Below are positions 29,823 through 36,184 of a stretch of DNA of 36,938 bases, piece after piece (within the stretch, counting starts at the first letter, position 1; each line of letters starts with the position of its first letter). The translations under genes were made by a program, and so were the position numbers. Source of the DNA: a virus; the IMG/VR virus record IMGVR_UViG_3300009481_000038, positions 1 through 36,938 of that record, one strand, 5' to 3'. Below the pieces are notes generated by a model, which was not told the origin of the DNA, searched no databases, and worked only from the letters and a program-made list of their open reading frames with translations.

Positions 29823-30899
29823 TTAAGATCGGCAGAAGTCAAGTAGTCTTTCATAGCATTGCCTAAAATCTAGAGGCATATAGCTAATATTTAGCTTGTC
29901 TTCGCACACCCTCTTACAAACATCTTTTTTCCCTGTCCAATAATTACTTAAAGCAAACTCTAACGGTATTTTATAATCCCTAGAAGCTTGATCTACGAAT
30001 AGTATATCTTCTGTCGCAGGTTTTTTCATGTACTCTAGCGAAAGGGCGTAAGAAGCCGTATAAAGCTCTTTTCTTCTTATATAATTGATTACTCTGTATG
30101 CAGCCTCAAATCTAGAAGGGCGGTACTTCATCGCTTTTATATACAGACCTAGAGGAAAGTCCATGCTTTCTGGGTCTTTGCTAATACACTCTGCTTCCCT
30201 TAACATCGAGATATACGTTTCTTGGTCCCAGCCTTCCATCTGAGCGCGTTTTCCATACGTATCCCTAGCTTCGTCCCGTTGGCCATTACATTCGTAAGAT
30301 TGAGCCAAATAAAACATATCTCTGGGGTTATTTGCATTGTCCATAATTGATTGCTCTAAAAGTCTTACGTCTTCTTGATTTTTATAGGAGTGCCTAGACC
30401 CATCTGCGAAATGAACTAAAGAAATTAAATCCGTCACCCCTTCTCCATTGTCTTGGTCGCTCACTATATATTCATGGGTTACTCCTTCGTACCTCCAATC
30501 AAGATCTCCTCTTACTAATAGTTTTTGCCTAAAATAGTTTACCCCTTCGTATTTTAGTAAATAAGAGGTGGGCTTCATTGAATCGTTCGAAAGAGAATCT
30601 CTAAAGTTTCCTTGGTTTACTTGCAGCGTCATATCTGCATCTAAAAGAATAATATAATCAGCCTTATTACGGCAAAGCTTCATTAGCTCGGATCGGTTAT
30701 AGCCAAAGTTCTTCCACTCTCTATCGTGAAGCTCGCCGGGAATTCCTTGAAGTTTTTCGGTGATAATTTGCTTGGTATTATCAGTCGATCCAGTATCGCA
30801 TATCACCCAGTAATCAATATGGTCCTTAAACGAATCAATGCATCTTGAGATGACACTTTCTTCGTTTTTAACTATTAATGCGGCACAAAGCGTACTCAT
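29823..30899 (-). CDS. Family 2-type glycosyltransferase
   Basis: This encodes 358 residues. Residues 1-100 have the GT2 hallmarks ALIVKNEESVISRCIDSF (7-24), DYWVICDTGSTDNTKQI (29-45) and DYIILLDADMTL (81-92, DAD metal/donor site). Residues 165-340 look like TPR-like helical repeats (DMFYLAQSYECNGQRDEARDTY), a fusion seen in SPBc2- and UDP-sugar-type transferases. It probably adds a sugar to a protein or glycan acceptor that is not identifiable here. It is separate from the other two glycosyltransferases (1959-4932) and stands apart from its neighbours by short gaps. Confidence 0.8.
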   Translation of the reverse strand: MSTLCAALIVKNEESVISRCIDSFKDHIDYWVICDTGSTDNTKQIITEKLQGIPGELHDREWKNFGYNRSELMKLCRNKADYIILLDADMTLQVNQGNFRDSLSNDSMKPTSYLLKYEGVNYFRQKLLVRGDLDWRYEGVTHEYIVSDQDNGEGVTDLISLVHFADGSRHSYKNQEDVRLLEQSIMDNANNPRDMFYLAQSYECNGQRDEARDTYGKRAQMEGWDQETYISMLREAECISKDPESMDFPLGLYIKAMKYRPSRFEAAYRVINYIRRKELYTASYALSLEYMKKPATEDILFVDQASRDYKIPLEFALSNYWTGKKDVCKRVCEDKLNISYMPLDFRQCYERLLDFCRS

Positions 30900-30943
30900 T
30901 TAACCAACTGTACGCTCATGCGCTACTTTTTTCAATTATATGG

Positions 30944-31129
30944 TTAACAACCGTAGTCTTCCTCAGACCAAGCATTATCCTCAATCCCTTTTATCTTTTT
31001 TACCCACTCCCTCTTACTAGAATCTTCGTACCTACTAAGAAAAAGCTTTAGTTCCTCTTCTGCTTGCTTGTTGCTGATTCTAACTACGTCTTGTTCTCCA
31101 TTTTCGTATTGTACATTTATTTTGACCAT
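30944..31129 (-). CDS. Small hypothetical protein
   Basis: This encodes 61 residues beginning MVKINVQYENGEQDVVRISN. A short beta hairpin is followed by a charged helix (QAEEELKLFLSRYEDSSKREW) and an acidic end. It is unrecognised. It lies 7 nt after the small membrane protein gene in the PhoH unit. Its charged, well-formed composition supports coding. It ends about 45 nt before the GT2 gene start. Confidence 0.5.
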   Translation of the reverse strand: MVKINVQYENGEQDVVRISNKQAEEELKLFLSRYEDSSKREWVKKIKGIEDNAWSEEDYGC

Positions 31130-31136
31130 TTAAAAT

Positions 31137-31385
31137 TTACCAAGGAGTTATTTCATAGCCTATTTGATTAAAAAACAAATTTAATAACCATAATATCAAT
31201 ATATAAATCGGGAGCTCTATTAAGAACTGCTTCCATACTGGTTGTTTTAACTTCCAAGTCTTAAATCTGTTTGGTTTACTGGCCCCTACCTTTTTATCTA
31301 CTTTTTTAGTTAAGTAAGACACAGCGTTATCCTGAAAGTCTTTTATCCATATAAGAGGCTTAAGTAGGATCTTGAATATCTTCAT
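31137..31385 (-). CDS. Small membrane protein
   Basis: This encodes 82 residues from ATG 31385, which overlaps the PhoH stop as TGATG; a GTG one codon upstream is less likely. A basic amphipathic N-terminus (KIFKILLKPLIWIKDF, KKVDKKVGASKPNRFK) precedes one clear membrane segment near the C-terminus (QFLIELPIYILILWLLNLFF). Function is unknown; such proteins in phages often modify the envelope or exclude superinfection. Confidence 0.55.
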   Translation of the reverse strand: MKIFKILLKPLIWIKDFQDNAVSYLTKKVDKKVGASKPNRFKTWKLKQPVWKQFLIELPIYILILWLLNLFFNQIGYEITPW

Positions 31386-32176
31386 CACTTGGTTTTTAAG
31401 GTTTTCAACTTTTTAGCCAAGAACTTAACTAGCTCAGATCTCATAATGTCATCCTCGTCGAAACAGAAGGTGTGAATTCCCATTTTCTCACTCTCTTGGT
31501 CAGTGAAAATTTTAGTCATTGCCTCAAATGCCCCACGCTGGTCATGATGCCTTAAATCTGTCTGCATAGGGTCAGCTAGAATAAAACATTTACTGTTATT
31601 ACCCATTCTGGTTAAAACAGTAGTAATCTCTTTAGCAGTCGAATTTTGCGCCTCATCCAGAATTATACATTTAGCATCCCAATGGAGTCCTCTTGCAAAG
31701 TTAACAGGGAACATTGAGATTCTACCTTCCGACTCAAGCTTTTCTGCTCTGGTCGTGGCTAACAATTCGTCCAATTTATCTAAAAATGGTAAATTATAGA
31801 ACCTTAATTTATCTTCTGCGCTTCCGGGCAGGAAGCCTAGTTTAGCTTCACTACTCTCTACAGCAGATCTTAAATACATGATGTCAGATATGACTTTCAT
31901 GTTAAGAAGTTGCAAACCACAATAAACAGACAACAATGTCTTGCTTGTACCTGCTGGACCATTAACGAAGATTACTTTGGTGTCTGGATGCAGTGCGATT
32001 TTAAAGAAGTCTTTCTGCCTTTCTGTCCACGGAAAGGATTTTACCTTGATTTGCCTTTTTATAGGGTTTTCGGGTACGAAATTTGGACAAAGAGCTTCTT
32101 CGATTTCTTCGATCACTTCTTTTCTTTCTTGGGTCTTCGAATTTCTCTTCTTAGACGAGCTAGATTTTCTAGACAT
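31385..32176 (-). CDS. phoH: PhoH-like ATPase
   Basis: This encodes 263 residues. A Lys/Ser-rich N-terminus is followed by WTERQKDFFKIAL, Walker A VNGPAGTSKT (71-80), the PhoH-typical LRSAVESSEAKLGFLPGSAEDKL block (102-124) and Walker B IILDEAQN (171-178), then TRMGNNSKCFILADPMQTD. These are characteristic of the PhoH/PhoL P-loop family, which is common in marine phages and probably acts as an RNA-dependent helicase/NTPase. A GTGTAAA motif lies 11 nt before the ATG, and the gene is followed by a coupled membrane protein. Confidence 0.88.
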   Translation of the reverse strand: MSRKSSSSKKRNSKTQERKEVIEEIEEALCPNFVPENPIKRQIKVKSFPWTERQKDFFKIALHPDTKVIFVNGPAGTSKTLLSVYCGLQLLNMKVISDIMYLRSAVESSEAKLGFLPGSAEDKLRFYNLPFLDKLDELLATTRAEKLESEGRISMFPVNFARGLHWDAKCIILDEAQNSTAKEITTVLTRMGNNSKCFILADPMQTDLRHHDQRGAFEAMTKIFTDQESEKMGIHTFCFDEDDIMRSELVKFLAKKLKTLKTK

Positions 32177-32186
32177 ATGTATTTTT

Positions 32187-32195
32187 ATTTACACT
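32187..32195 (-). promoter_or_regulatory. GTGTAAA motif upstream of the PhoH-like gene
   Basis: The minus strand reads AGTGTAAAT, 11 nt before the ATG at 32176. It overlaps the stop region of the upstream sulfotransferase gene. Confidence 0.4.
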
Positions 32196-33031
32196 GATAA
32201 AAGTCTTTTTGACTTTTCTACTATTTTTTTATAAATCTCGGTTTTAAAATGATTTTTTATTTTTTCCTGATTTAATTTAGATATTTCTCCTGTCTCACAG
32301 TAATGTGAGTACCCCTTGTTCTCACTCGTGAGAAGTTTTTCTTTTTTCGAGTCTCGATATCCATCTACATTTGGTATTTTTCCTGAAAAATCAATATTTA
32401 AGTACTTTTTGAGAAAAAAACTAAAATTGTCATTTGAGTATTCGCAAATAAAATCTATGTCATTCCAAAAAGGAGGGTAAGTTTTAGACTTGTTTCTCAG
32501 CAAGGCAATAGAGATAAACTCATCAAGAGTAATTTTTAATATGACCGACCTTGGTATTCCCCAAAGAGTCAAGTTCCACTGATCTGTTATGCACATACTT
32601 GAATGGGAATAGCCGTCTGGAGTATAATTTTCATAATTTTTTAAATAAAAGTAATAAGAACAAAGAATTTCACCATATGGTCTCACAAAACTGAATGTTT
32701 TCCATCCTGCGTTTCTAAAATCGTAAAATGGCGTTGCTTTTGCTTCAGATCCAAAGCCGTCATACCAATTATTGATATGATTGTGTACAAAAGCGCTTCC
32801 TCCTCGGCCTTTTTCGTATTCCAAAATTTTTGATAGCTCTTCGGGCTTATAATCTCTTTTATCTTTTAATTTAAAATCCTGCTCACACAACTCTGTATGG
32901 TTATCATAGACTCTCCAACCCGAATGGTCATCGTAAAATTCATCAGATTTATTTAGATAAAAAGTATGAGTTAAATATATCCTTGCAAATGTGCCAGCGC
33001 ATTTAGGGGTGTGGACAAATGCAAGTTTCAT
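32189..33031 (-). CDS. Sulfotransferase-family protein, paralogue of 3023-3691
   Basis: This encodes 280 residues from ATG 33031, which overlaps the upstream lipoprotein stop as TAATG; a longer frame to 33097 would use TTG and overlap it. The PAPS 5'-phosphosulfate loop is LAFVHTPKCAGTF (3-15) and the 3'-phosphate block is FSFVRPYGEILCSYYF (113-128). AFVHNHINNWY and the spacing of all blocks mirror the gene at 3023-3691. It is larger in the C-terminal half. It probably sulfates a carbohydrate; acceptor unknown. Confidence 0.75.
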   Translation of the reverse strand: MKLAFVHTPKCAGTFARIYLTHTFYLNKSDEFYDDHSGWRVYDNHTELCEQDFKLKDKRDYKPEELSKILEYEKGRGGSAFVHNHINNWYDGFGSEAKATPFYDFRNAGWKTFSFVRPYGEILCSYYFYLKNYENYTPDGYSHSSMCITDQWNLTLWGIPRSVILKITLDEFISIALLRNKSKTYPPFWNDIDFICEYSNDNFSFFLKKYLNIDFSGKIPNVDGYRDSKKEKLLTSENKGYSHYCETGEISKLNQEKIKNHFKTEIYKKIVEKSKRLLSV

Positions 33032-33285
33032 TACCTGAGAAGAATCTTCCTTACTATCAACAATACAATCAAGACTATAATGAAGATCACTATACAATTA
33101 AATGGCTTTATCACGCCACCTTTTTCCCACTCTTGGGGTAAAATTCGTATACCTTCGGGGCTTTTTTCTTTTTTTTCTATTTTTGGGCCAGATTTAGTGA
33201 GACCAATCCCATCGCTAACCTTTTTTAGCACAGAGCACGATGTGAATAGCACCAAAGATAAAATTAATGCCACGATTTTTCTCAT
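33031..33285 (-). CDS. Small lipoprotein with C-terminal membrane segment (u-spanin-like layout)
   Basis: This encodes 84 residues: signal MRKIVALILSLVLFTSC with lipobox (Cys17), a 45-residue Lys/Glu/Pro-rich linker, then a membrane segment at about 62-79 (FNCIVIFIIVLIVLLIV). Lipobox plus C-terminal membrane segment is the u-spanin order, but the linker looks too short to span a periplasm, so an envelope-modifying or exclusion role is also possible. It is the first gene of the leftward arm, 7 nt downstream of a GTGTAAT motif. Confidence 0.55.
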   Translation of the reverse strand: MRKIVALILSLVLFTSCSVLKKVSDGIGLTKSGPKIEKKEKSPEGIRILPQEWEKGGVIKPFNCIVIFIIVLIVLLIVRKILLR

Positions 33286-33292
33286 GACCTAT

Positions 33293-33300
33293 ATTACACC
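33293..33300 (-). promoter_or_regulatory. GTGTAAT motif starting the leftward arm
   Basis: The minus strand reads GGTGTAAT, 7 nt before the ATG at 33285. Confidence 0.4.
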
Positions 33301-33304
33301 TATG

Positions 33305-33333
33305 TTCGCTACGCGAAAGCTTGCTACGCAAGC
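33305..33333. repeat. Twin mini-hairpins with a shared TAC loop
   Basis: TTCGCTACGCGAA (33305-33317) and GCTTGCTACGCAAGC (33319-33333) are two perfect short hairpins, stems of 5 and 6 bp, each with loop TAC, one base apart. Short hairpin repeats of this style are familiar from some cyanobacterial genomes, but that comparison is from memory. Confidence 0.7.
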
Positions 33334-33423
33334 CCAGATATCAAAATAATTAGTCTAAGCCCCGAATAATTATTAATAATAATTCTAAATAATTTAAATT
33401 AGAACATATTTAATGAAAAAACC

Positions 33424-33458
33424 CCTCTCTGGAGAATGATGAACGAATACCAAAGAGG
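33424..33458 (-). terminator. Possible minus-strand terminator hairpin
   Basis: CCTCTcTGG (33424-33432) pairs with CCAaAGAGG (33450-33458) around a 17-nt loop, one mismatch. On the minus strand it is followed by GGTTTTTTC. It would stop leftward transcription before the lipoprotein gene. Confidence 0.4.
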
Positions 33459-33566
33459 AGCTTATGCAATTATACAATGACAATATAACTACATCTATCA
33501 TTCAGCCCGAATGATGATAAAAACTAGCCTGTATATCACAAAGCGCAAATTAAAAAGCCCCAAATT

Positions 33567-33591
33567 TAAAAAGCCCCGCCGGGATTTTTTT
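33567..33591 (+). terminator. Possible plus-strand terminator
   Basis: AAAAAGCCCC then GCC then GGGATTTTTTT can form an A-T plus C-G stem followed by T residues. It is weak, but it sits after the micro-frame cluster. Confidence 0.3.
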
Positions 33592-33870
33592 AGTTGAGCG
33601 CTTCTTAGAATACATTTTAAATTTAAAATATTTTAAATCGGGGGTATATGAGAAACCCTATGTGGTAAAACGCCTGAGCTTCGGGGAGACTCGGATTTAA
33701 CCCCGCCACCCTCAAACACATATATTTGATGCGTATTTATTTGAGTAACTGGTGGGGGTGGATCATAGTCGGCCCACCCTGTCAACTGAATTACGAAATT
33801 TATTTTACGAATTATGAAAAAAAATCTCGCCGGATTCGGGGTTTTTATAGTATAAATAATCACCGCGAGG

Positions 33871-34125
33871 ATGCGGCCAACAAAGAACAAAGAACCAAAT
33901 ACGAAGATGGACAAAGACCAAAAGATGTTCGAGATGCTCCAAGACCTGAGCGCATACTGCACCCTATTCACGGGTGATGCTCACCTTGGCCGAGTGATCA
34001 ACCACGACCACGCCGCGATTGTGGAGGTGCTCCACACCGGAGACACCGAGGTGCTACCCTACAGCCACGGAGCCAAGAAGAAGCTGGACGCGAAGTTCGC
34101 TGGCCAGATCAACGAATGGAATTAA
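33871..34125 (+). CDS. Hypothetical small protein, first gene of the rightward arm
   Basis: This encodes 84 residues from ATG 33871; an internal ATG at 33907 (MDKDQKMFEMLQDLSAYCTL) could be the true start because the first 12 residues are low-complexity. TATAAA lies 14 nt upstream of 33871. The body has a small mixed fold (LGRVINHDHAAIVEVLHTGD) and a basic end. I do not recognise it. It begins the GC-rich block, and its TAA overlaps the first arm of a strong G/C hairpin. Confidence 0.55.
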   Translation: MRPTKNKEPNTKMDKDQKMFEMLQDLSAYCTLFTGDAHLGRVINHDHAAIVEVLHTGDTEVLPYSHGAKKKLDAKFAGQINEWN

Positions 34126-34181
34126 CCCCCACGGGAGGGGGTTCGGAGTGCCAACGGCCTCGCCCCCTCCCACCAGTTTTT
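34125..34181 (+). terminator. G/C hairpins then TTTTT after the first rightward gene
   Basis: Two alternative stems exist: ACCCCC/GGGGGT (34125-34142) and a larger 9-bp perfect GGGAGGGGG/CCCCCTCCC (34133-34141 with 34163-34171). TTTTT follows at 34177-34181. The alternative pairings suggest termination or attenuation ahead of the next gene. Confidence 0.5.
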
Positions 34182-34202
34182 GACCCTGAAAAGATACGAA
34201 CC

Positions 34203-34805
34203 ATGAAAAAACACATACAACACAACATCGCCAAGCACATCAGCACCGAGGACGTTTTACGATCCGTCAAGGGCTGCATGATCGCAACCATCACGACCTA
34301 CACCAAGGCCAACTTGCCGAAGAGCAAGCCAGAGCACCTACCGAAGCGAGTGCCAACCGGATTCGGTGAGATCATGAAGCGCACGACCTCGCAAGTGATC
34401 CTCGGCTGGAACTACGCCAGCCGCATCGAACGCGCTGCGGATCGGCAGGAGATCGGCAACGAGTACGAAGGCGGCGAACTCGTTTGGGGTACGCACGACG
34501 AAGCCAACCCGATCTTGATCCACCACAAGGGCAAGCTGTACGTGCAGACCGCCTTCCTGAAAAATTTGACCCCGCCGACCTACTACAGCGAGGCAGGGAA
34601 TCAGATCGCCAGCGACTCGCCCGAACTGATCGCGCTGATCGAGCACAAGGCGAACCAGAAGAAGAAGCCGAGCACCCAAGAGTTTCTCGGAGACGAAGAG
34701 CACGTAGACGTTCAAACCTACTCGCTCGACAGCATCGAGAAGATCGCCGTGAACGGGTACGCGCTCACGGTTGAGGATCGTGACAACGTGTACGCGATGC
34801 GCTAG
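34203..34805 (+). CDS. Conserved phage-type hypothetical protein
   Basis: This encodes 200 residues from ATG 34203. An in-frame ATG at 34116 would make the hairpin and TTTTTGACCCTGA module coding, and the same module precedes the next gene, so 34203 is preferred. The pattern HISTEDVLRSVKGCMIATITTYTKANLP, then VILGWNYASRIERAADRQ, GELVWGTHDE, ILIHHKGKLYVQTAFL, resembles a widespread uncharacterised phage family that I recall only by its shape. Function is unknown. It is GC-rich compared with the late arm. Confidence 0.65.
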   Translation: MKKHIQHNIAKHISTEDVLRSVKGCMIATITTYTKANLPKSKPEHLPKRVPTGFGEIMKRTTSQVILGWNYASRIERAADRQEIGNEYEGGELVWGTHDEANPILIHHKGKLYVQTAFLKNLTPPTYYSEAGNQIASDSPELIALIEHKANQKKKPSTQEFLGDEEHVDVQTYSLDSIEKIAVNGYALTVEDRDNVYAMR

Positions 34806-34814
34806 ACAATAACC

Positions 34815-34847
34815 GGAGGGGGGTGATCCCCCCCTCCAAAAATTTTT
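34815..34847 (+). terminator. Strong G/C hairpin then AAAAATTTTT
   Basis: GGAGGGGGG (34815-34823) pairs with CCCCCCTCC around a small TGATC loop, followed by AAAAATTTTT. It stands 9 nt after the upstream stop and again leads straight into a TTTTTGACCCTGA element. Confidence 0.65.
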
Positions 34848-34856
34848 GACCCTGAT

Positions 34857-35066
34857 ATGAAACCGATCAAATTAACTAAAGACGAGACCAAGACCCTGAT
34901 CAACCTGCTTCACCACGCTTTCAACCATCACAACGATGAGGCGCAGACGTTCGCAGAGAAGAAGGGGAACCAGAACCGAGTGAACATGATCCACCACGCG
35001 ACCAAGGCGGGGATCGCCAGCACGATCCTCACCAAGGCTTGCGAATCGATGGGGGGCGACAAGTGA
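34857..35066 (+). CDS. Small hypothetical protein
   Basis: This encodes 69 residues (MKPIKLTKDETKTLINLLHH and on), mostly helical and His/Lys-rich (HHAFNHHNDEAQTFAEKK). The ATG lies only one base after a TTTTTGACCCTGA element, with no Shine-Dalgarno sequence. It is unrecognised and GC-rich. It ends in a TGA that overlaps a possible GTG-started micro-frame. Confidence 0.55.
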   Translation: MKPIKLTKDETKTLINLLHHAFNHHNDEAQTFAEKKGNQNRVNMIHHATKAGIASTILTKACESMGGDK

Positions 35067-35125
35067 TCGAGATGATGACCGCCGCGATGATCGTAATCAT
35101 GGCCCTAGATATCGCCACGCAGTAG
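35063..35125 (+). CDS. Possible 20-residue hydrophobic micropeptide
   Basis: A GTG that overlaps the upstream stop as GTGA opens VIEMMTAAMIVIMALDIATQ and a TAG. It is nearly all hydrophobic and would form a single short membrane helix. Coupling to the upstream gene is the only support, so it may be chance. Confidence 0.25.
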   Translation: MIEMMTAAMIVIMALDIATQ

Positions 35126-35150
35126 AGCAGCAAACGTGCCAAGCACAGGG

Positions 35151-35335
35151 TTATTCACAGGTTGTGAATAACTTTTTTTTTGACCCTAGATAGTACGTAC
35201 ACGTACTACTTTTGACCCCGAAGAATATAGTACGTACACGTATGAAGTTTGACCCTAGTTAATAGGCTTTTGACCCCAGTTGTTCACAATTATTTGGTTG
35301 ATTGTGAATAAAGAGGGGATTTTTGTGAATAACTT
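35151..35335 (+). repeat. Composite repeat/control region, copy A (candidate replication origin)
   Basis: The region contains inverted DnaA-box-like sites TTATTCACA-GGT-TGTGAATAA (35151-35171). Four TTTTGACCC-type repeats lie at 35177, 35210, 35248 and 35268. Two direct copies of ATAGTACGTACACGTA lie at 35190-35205 and 35227-35242, the first inside the palindrome AGTACGT-AC-ACGTACT. A TTCACAAT/ATTGTGAA inverted pair spans 35283-35308, and another TGTGAATAACTT lies at 35324. Alternating short repeats plus DnaA-box-like sites are the usual makeup of iteron origins or of multi-operator control regions. Confidence 0.55.
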
Positions 35336-35378
35336 CATCAAAGTTTTTCTTGTAGTGAAAACGTTTTTGCTTTAGTCT
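35324..35378 (+). promoter_or_regulatory. Promoter of the TTGTGAATAACTT family for the 90-aa gene
   Basis: The conserved box (here TTTGTGAATAACTT, 35322-35335) is followed by a 14-nt gap, -35 TTGTAG (35350-35355), a 17-nt spacer and -10 TAGTCT (35373-35378). The -10 ends 10 nt before the ATG at 35389, so the message would have almost no leader. Confidence 0.5.
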
Positions 35379-35388
35379 CATCTCCGTT

Positions 35389-35661
35389 ATGAGAAAAGTA
35401 CATCACAACAACAACGCAAGACTCGCCGCAGCAGTAACCAACGCCATTAAAATTGGCAAGCGTTACGGGTGGAATCACATGGAAGCAAAGTCATTTGCTT
35501 ACCTGAAGTACAACATCAAAAACCGAAACAGCGCAGACGTAAACTACGCTTGGCTTGATCGCGCCAAGACTCTTTACGGTAGTTGGGAGGCATTTCAAGA
35601 AGCCTACGAACGGGCACGGGTAACGTGCAAGGGAGCAGCCAGATCAACCATCGGCATCTAA
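35389..35661 (+). CDS. Hypothetical basic protein
   Basis: This encodes 90 residues, basic and helical (MRKVHHNNNARLAAAVTNAI, KIGKRYGWNHMEAKSFAYLK, WLDRAKTLYGSWEAFQEAYER). It may bind nucleic acid but no named motif is seen. It follows a promoter of the TTGTGAATAACTT family whose predicted start of transcription is a few bases before its ATG. The next gene follows after 16 nt with a good Shine-Dalgarno sequence, forming a two-gene unit ended by the terminator at 36020. Confidence 0.6.
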   Translation: MRKVHHNNNARLAAAVTNAIKIGKRYGWNHMEAKSFAYLKYNIKNRNSADVNYAWLDRAKTLYGSWEAFQEAYERARVTCKGAARSTIGI

Positions 35662-35677
35662 CTAGGAGATCCATACA

Positions 35678-36007
35678 ATGTACAAAGCAATCAAAATTGA
35701 CGTAGACAATCAAACAATCTCGCAGGTCGAGATCAACGGGCTGGAAGATCTGCAAAAGATCGTGGAAGGCAGGATTGAGGTAGTCCACTACTTCGAAAAC
35801 GGAGACGTTTGCTACGGCAACGAGGAAGGCCTTTTCTGCTTCGGAGACCAGCCCAAGGGATGGTTTCACATACAAGGAGCCTACCAACCAACCAAGGGTA
35901 ATGGTGTGATCGTTGGAACCACAGAAGACGGTGACAGCGAAGATCCCAAGACGACCTTGGAACAAGTCAAATCGATCACGGAATTCAGGGATCTGATTCT
36001 AGTGTGA
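35678..36007 (+). CDS. DUF3846-like protein
   Basis: This encodes 109 residues. MYKAIKIDVDNQTISQVEIN then GLEDLQKIVEGRIEVVHYF, YGNEEGLFCFGDQPKGWF and GVIVGTTEDGDSED follow the order of DUF3846 proteins (an N-terminal beta-hairpin, EEL-x-x-V-G-G-x-IE, NEEG, and a closing V-x-G-x-x-D-G-D), by recall. These are small phage proteins of unknown function. TAGGAG lies 9 nt before the ATG, unlike the leaderless neighbours, as expected for the second gene of an operon. A strong terminator follows. Confidence 0.65.
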   Translation: MYKAIKIDVDNQTISQVEINGLEDLQKIVEGRIEVVHYFENGDVCYGNEEGLFCFGDQPKGWFHIQGAYQPTKGNGVIVGTTEDGDSEDPKTTLEQVKSITEFRDLILV

Positions 36008-36019
36008 TGTCATAACACC

Positions 36020-36046
36020 GGAGGCCTTCGGGCCTCCTTTTTTTTT
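36020..36046 (+). terminator. Strong rho-independent terminator
   Basis: A perfect 7-bp stem GGAGGCC/GGCCTCC with a TTCG tetraloop is followed by nine T residues. It lies just after the DUF3846-like gene and ends the two-gene unit. Confidence 0.95.
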
Positions 36047-36058
36047 GCTCCAATAAAC

Positions 36059-36184
36059 ATACGTATACGTACTAAAAAAATTTTTTGACCCTATTGACCC
36101 TGCGGTTTTTTATAGGGTTTTGACCCTGTGTGTGCGTAATTATTTGGCTTATTAACAAAAAAATGGCCCGATTGTGAATAACTT
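36059..36184 (+). repeat. Composite repeat/control region, copy B
   Basis: This repeats the elements of copy A: a perfect 12-nt palindrome TACGTATACGTA (36060-36071) continuing into GTACTA, TTTTGACCC-type repeats at 36082, 36094 and 36118, then AATTATTTGGCTTATT (compare AATTATTTGGTTGATT in copy A) and TTGTGAATAACTT at 36172. The order of elements is the same in both copies. Confidence 0.55.

Larger units (their letters stand above)
33286..33870. other. Divergent non-coding region between the two arms
   Basis: No convincing long gene lies here. Left to right it contains twin mini-hairpins (33305-33333), a minus-strand terminator-like hairpin (33424-33458), a short perfect stem ATCATTC/GAATGAT with loop AGCCC (33497-33515), a plus-strand terminator-like structure (33567-33591), a 16-nt AT palindrome ATTTTAAATTTAAAAT (33614-33629) and G/C-rich pairing at 33640-33780. 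Three very short frames with ribosome-site-like sequences (about 33436-33600) are discussed as a finding. A small RNA or leader transcript is possible. Confidence 0.6.

Noticed and set aside
33640-33720. tRNA- or tmRNA-like appearance (TTCGGGG, GGATTTAACCCCG)
   Set aside because: I could not form an acceptor stem, D arm and anticodon arm together on either strand. Only local G/C pairing remains.
33633-33971. A 112-residue minus-strand frame over the divergent region
   Set aside because: It lies opposite a better rightward gene, lacks a ribosome site, and has low-complexity composition without a recognisable domain.
34116-34202. N-terminal extension of the 200-residue protein through the hairpin
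   Set aside because: The extension would translate the G/C hairpin and the TTTTTGACCCTGA element, which recur as a non-coding module before the next gene.
35177-36127. TTGACC in the TTTTGACCC repeats as ordinary -35 promoter boxes
   Set aside because: Most copies have no -10 at 16-18 nt and no gene behind them, and two copies stand only 1-13 nt from an ATG. A repeat or operator role fits better.
35151-36184. CRISPR-like array of spaced repeats
   Set aside because: The repeat units are only 9-16 nt, with irregular spacing and orientation and mixed types. No cas-like gene is present.
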